Assembly: GCA_025056515.1 (NCBI GenBank)
Contig: JANWWB010000126.1
Location: forward strand, 1-7,245
Source of the DNA: Anaerolineales bacterium
GTDB lineage: Bacteria; Chloroflexota; Anaerolineae; Anaerolineales; Villigracilaceae
DNA: 7,245 nucleotides
Direction: 5' to 3'
In this document: in pieces, positions 4,595 to 7,245 of the stretch
Numbering within the stretch: position 1 is the stretch's first letter
How the letters are laid out: every line of letters begins with the position of its first letter
Notes under the pieces: model-generated
Seen by the model: the letters and a program-made list of their open reading frames with translations, nothing else
What the model was told of the DNA's origin: nothing
Databases searched by the model: none
Translations under genes and position numbers: made by a program

Positions 4595-5438
4595 TTGGCT
4601 TTTGGCTCCCCTCCAGTATAGTTTCATGTTGCGTGGGCTGATGGCCGCTGTGTTGGCAGGTATTCTCTGCGCCATGGTCGGAACCTATGTTGTGTTACGA
4701 GGCATGGCCTTCTTCGGCGATGCCCTGGCGCACACCATTTTGCCCGGCGTGGCGGCAGGCTACCTGCTCGGCGGCGGGGCGCGCGAGCCACTCTTCTGGT
4801 GGGCCCTTGGGACTTCGGTGGCCGCTTCGCTCGGAATCGGCGCCATCACCCGTCGCGGACGCATCCGCGAAGACACGGCCATCGGCATTGTCTTTGCCGG
4901 GATGTTCGCTCTTGGGATTGCTCTTATCTCCACCGTTCGCAGTTATGCCGTGGATTTGAGCCACTTCCTCTTCGGGAATGTGTTGGGCGTCAGTTGGCAA
5001 AGTCTTGGCCGGATGGCTATCTTTGGGTTAGGGGTTCTGTTGGTACTTGGCTTGTTCTACAAAGAATTTCTGGTCATCTCCTTTGACCCCGTGCTTGCAC
5101 AGACTCTTCGCCTGCCGGTGACGGCTTTAAATAACCTCATGCTCATTTTGATTGCCGTGACAGTAGCGGTTGCCATGCAAACAGTTGGCGTGGCGCTGAT
5201 GGTCGCCATGCTCGTCACGCCGGCGGCCACTGCCTCGCTCCTCACCCGCCGCCTGTTGTCCATGATGATGCTTGCCGCAGCGCTTGCGGCCATTTCTGGC
5301 ATCATCGGACTGTACGTCTCTTATTACCTTGGGATTGCTTCCGGTGCAGCAATTGTCCTAACGGCGACTTTGTTCTTCCTGCTGGCCTTCCTATTTGCGC
5401 CACGCGATGGTCTGCTTTGGAAACGCCCTCGCGCTTGA
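4581..5438 (+). CDS. znuB: Zinc ABC transporter permease, ZnuB-like (ABC-3 family)
   Basis: This 285-aa integral membrane protein is expected to form the channel through which zinc passes after release by the ZnuA-like lipoprotein. It is very hydrophobic, with several long apolar stretches (for example about 18-38, 101-117, 145-160, 186-216, 228-250 and 256-273). Family motifs include GMAFFGDALAHTILPGVAAG at 41-60, EDTAIGIVFAGMFALGIAL at 97-115 and HFLFGNVLG at 128-136. H51 and D47 lie in the conserved segment of the ABC-3 family. The ATG at 4581 overlaps the ATPase gene by 14 nt, and the stop is 2 nt before the peptidase start, so the three genes are almost certainly one transcript. The basic C terminus (WKRPRA) probably faces the cytoplasm. 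Manganese transport cannot be excluded from the permease alone. Confidence 0.9.
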   Translation: MLILDWLLAPLQYSFMLRGLMAAVLAGILCAMVGTYVVLRGMAFFGDALAHTILPGVAAGYLLGGGAREPLFWWALGTSVAASLGIGAITRRGRIREDTAIGIVFAGMFALGIALISTVRSYAVDLSHFLFGNVLGVSWQSLGRMAIFGLGVLLVLGLFYKEFLVISFDPVLAQTLRLPVTALNNLMLILIAVTVAVAMQTVGVALMVAMLVTPAATASLLTRRLLSMMMLAAALAAISGIIGLYVSYYLGIASGAAIVLTATLFFLLAFLFAPRDGLLWKRPRA

Positions 5439-5440
5439 CT

Positions 5441-6931
5441 ATGCGCCGTTTTTCCTTTGTCTTTTTCTGTTCTGCATTCTCGCTTCTCTCTCTCCTCTCC
5501 TCCTGCCTTCAAACGCCCGCCTCTCCTGCTTCCTTTGCTCCAACCGTCACTTACCATCCCTTTGTCACACTTTCGCCCACGCTCTTCGGCCCGCCATGGG
5601 CGCCTCTTCCCTCACCATCGCTCTTTCGTCCAACCGTCCAAAGCGCGTCTTCCTCACCAGCTGTTGGGGCGCGGACGCATTATCGGATGCAGGTCCTGCT
5701 GGATTACGTCAATCGCAGCTTGGTTGTGGACGAATATATTACTTACGTCAACACCACAGGCGTTCCCTTAGAGAACTTAGTGCTGGCAGTCGAACCCAAC
5801 AGACAAGAGGGGGTCTTTAAGTTGGAAACGGTTGCCGCTCCGAGCGTAAGTGGTTATGCCTTGAACGGAAGCAGGCTTGAGGTTCGGCTGCGGCCGGCGC
5901 TGCCAGCAGGCGAATCGCTGGAGTTGTATCTCCGCTTCACCCTGAATCTCCCTCCGGCAGACATCTTCAACCTCTTTGGCTATCGCAGCGGCCAAATGAA
6001 TCTAGTGGATTGGTATCCCTTCATCGTTCCCTATCGAGTTGGCTGGGTTCTGCATGAAAAGGGTGAGGTGGGCGAGCATCTGGTTTACGAGACGGCAGAT
6101 TTTGACGTCAGTATTTTGCCAACCGAAGCCCAAACTTCGGTGTTAATCGCTGCGCCCGTTGCACCTGATCGAAACGTCTATCGCCTTCAGGGAGCAAGAA
6201 CATTTGCTTTCTCGGTGAGTGACCGTTGGAAGATGGCTTCACGTACAGTCGGCGCGACCACCTTGACGAGTTATTTCCTCCCTGCCGATGAAGTCCAGGG
6301 GCAGCGTGTACTGGACGAAGCAGCCTTGGCACTGGAGACCTTTGCACATCTATTCGGGCCGTATCCCTACCCGGCGCTGACCATCGTCCAGGCCGAGTTC
6401 GCTGACGGTATGGAATACGATGGTTTGTTCTACCTAGGACGTCGTTTTTACCTGGAAGACGACGGTACAAAGTTGAACTACCTGATAGCTCTCACGGTTC
6501 ATGAGACTGCCCATCAGTGGTGGCGTGGGCTTGTGGGCAACGACTCGGCGCTTGAGCCTTGGTTAGACGAGGCCTTGGCGACCTATAGCGAGTATCTCTT
6601 TTACGAGCAGAATTATCCCGGTGTTGCGGAGGCGTGGTGGGCTTTGCGGGTAGAAAATTTTGCCCCGCAGGGTTTTGTAGATGCTCGAATCTACGATATG
6701 GACGATAAGCAGATGTACACCAACGCAGTGTATCTGCGCGGCGCGCTCTTCCTGCGCGACCTGCGCGCCCGGCTCGGCGATGAAGCCTTCTTCGCTTTTT
6801 TGCGAGAATATGCAGCTCAGATGAGCGGGAAGATCGCCTCGGACGAGGACTTCTTCCGCATCTTGGCTTCGCATACGCAGGTGGACCTTTCCGATTTGCT
6901 TCAGAAGTATTTTCGGCCCGGCCATCCCTAG
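5441..6931 (+). CDS. M1-family zinc metallopeptidase lipoprotein
   Basis: This 496-aa protein is a predicted extracytoplasmic aminopeptidase-like enzyme. The signal peptide ends in LLSSC with C22 the likely lipidated Cys. A Ser/Pro-rich linker runs to about residue 75, followed by a beta-rich N-terminal domain and the catalytic domain. The zinc motif is complete: HETAH (H354, E355, H358) and E377 in WLDEALATYSE, giving HExxH-x18-E. GMEYDG at 323-328 takes the place of the aminopeptidase GxMEN motif, with E325 kept. Y431 in AVYLRGALFL is the probable catalytic Tyr. M1 enzymes are usually larger, so this is a compact form without the C-terminal helical domain. The ATG at 5441 starts 2 nt after the permease stop, with no strong Shine-Dalgarno sequence, so translation is probably coupled. 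A TTG at 5417 would spoil the signal peptide. Substrates are unknown. Confidence 0.85.
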   Translation: MRRFSFVFFCSAFSLLSLLSSCLQTPASPASFAPTVTYHPFVTLSPTLFGPPWAPLPSPSLFRPTVQSASSSPAVGARTHYRMQVLLDYVNRSLVVDEYITYVNTTGVPLENLVLAVEPNRQEGVFKLETVAAPSVSGYALNGSRLEVRLRPALPAGESLELYLRFTLNLPPADIFNLFGYRSGQMNLVDWYPFIVPYRVGWVLHEKGEVGEHLVYETADFDVSILPTEAQTSVLIAAPVAPDRNVYRLQGARTFAFSVSDRWKMASRTVGATTLTSYFLPADEVQGQRVLDEAALALETFAHLFGPYPYPALTIVQAEFADGMEYDGLFYLGRRFYLEDDGTKLNYLIALTVHETAHQWWRGLVGNDSALEPWLDEALATYSEYLFYEQNYPGVAEAWWALRVENFAPQGFVDARIYDMDDKQMYTNAVYLRGALFLRDLRARLGDEAFFAFLREYAAQMSGKIASDEDFFRILASHTQVDLSDLLQKYFRPGHP

Positions 6932-7027
6932 ATTCGGAACTCGGATGTTTCACGCAACAGCCTTGATTGTGCCGCGTATGATAGACCAAGGGTCTTCACG
7001 ATTGCCGGCAGACCGAAGATCGTTTGC

Positions 7028-7032
7028 GAGGG
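7028..7032 (+). promoter_or_regulatory. Shine-Dalgarno of the terminal lipoprotein gene
   Basis: GAGGG lies 5 nt before the ATG at 7038 and supports this start. In the 106-nt gap after the peptidase gene I see no clear promoter or terminator, so co-transcription with the peptidase is possible. Confidence 0.65.
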
Positions 7033-7037
7033 CAGAT

Positions 7038-7245
7038 ATGAAACACATTTTCTGGGCATCTCTCCTTTTGCTGCTAGGGCTTACTTCGTGTGTTTCGACG
7101 TTTACCGAAAACCCTGACCTTCCTCTCTTGCTGGTATATGCGCGCGCTGGAGCAGATGGTCAGGCTATGTTGGTTGCATGGGATATCGCTACATGGGAAG
7201 AACCGCGTCCACTTTCGTTTGCGTTGCCTGCGGATTGCCGTTTAT
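7038..7245 (+). CDS. Partial lipoprotein gene, function unknown (truncated by window end)
   Basis: The frame opens at ATG 7038 and stays open for the 69 codons to the end of the window. The protein begins MKHIFWASLLLLLGLTSC: two early residues including a Lys, a hydrophobic core, and the lipobox LTSC with C18 as the lipidated residue. The visible mature part includes LPLLLVYARAGADGQAMLVA followed by WDIATWEEPRP. A strand-turn-strand pattern with a WD pair could be the first blade of a beta-propeller or TolB-like protein, but this is speculation from about 50 residues. It lies 106 nt after the peptidase gene on the same strand. No function can be assigned. Confidence 0.75.
   Translation, partial: MKHIFWASLLLLLGLTSCVSTFTENPDLPLLLVYARAGADGQAMLVAWDIATWEEPRPLSFALPADCRL

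Noticed and set aside
6963..6982. TTGATT...TATGAT promoter-like pair before the terminal lipoprotein gene
   Set aside because: The spacer is only 8 nt, far too short for a sigma-70 promoter, and no better -35 is present.
6492..6989. 165-aa minus-strand open frame
   Set aside because: It is antisense to the catalytic half of the M1 peptidase. The Arg/Pro/Ser-rich composition is typical of shadow frames.
1..7245. CRISPR array, toxin-antitoxin pair or phage genes
   Set aside because: There are no regularly spaced direct repeats, no Cas-like proteins, and no phage structural or integrase motifs in the window.

Overview
The window reads as an ordinary chromosomal stretch from a bacterium of moderate to fairly high GC. 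My best guess is a member of the Chloroflexota (Anaerolineae-like), possibly thermophilic. Three things point that way: a paired TtuB/TtuA-type tRNA thiolation module, near-leaderless promoter architecture in front of it, and a Zur-type operator resembling the actinobacterial form. This placement is inference; no rRNA or other marker gene is present.

Layout. Bases 1-572 hold no convincing gene: small palindromes, an 8-bp tandem duplication, and a segment resembling an insertion-sequence end or dispersed repeat. Bases 573-1738 are a two-gene minus-strand operon: a 63-aa ubiquitin-like sulfur carrier ending in Gly-Gly (TtuB/MoaD/ThiS type), then a 313-aa PP-loop tRNA thiouridylase (TtuA/TIGR00269 type). 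Both products are expected to act in 2-thiolation of tRNA, classically at U54. The divergent gap 1739-1942 carries promoters for both sides.

The plus strand from 1943 to 6931 is a zinc-acquisition locus. In order it encodes a Fur-family regulator (Zur-like), a 65-aa CxxC single-pass membrane miniprotein of unknown function, a ZnuA-like lipoprotein with a His-rich loop, a ZnuC-like ATPase, a ZnuB-like permease, and an M1-family zinc metallopeptidase lipoprotein that starts 2 nt after the permease stop. A further lipoprotein gene starts at 7038 and runs off the end.

How it fits together. A 15-bp dyad TGAAAAGGATTTTCA lies directly after the -10 of the regulator gene. A related sequence, TGAAAAAGAATATCA, lies 30 nt before the znuA start codon. 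Both resemble the actinobacterial Zur box, so I propose that the regulator represses itself and znuA when zinc is sufficient. A GC-rich hairpin with a T-rich tail between znuA and znuC probably lowers expression of the ATPase, permease and peptidase relative to the binding protein. The least familiar parts are the CxxC miniprotein and the zinc peptidase lipoprotein: together with Zur and ZnuABC they may form an extended zinc-scavenging unit.
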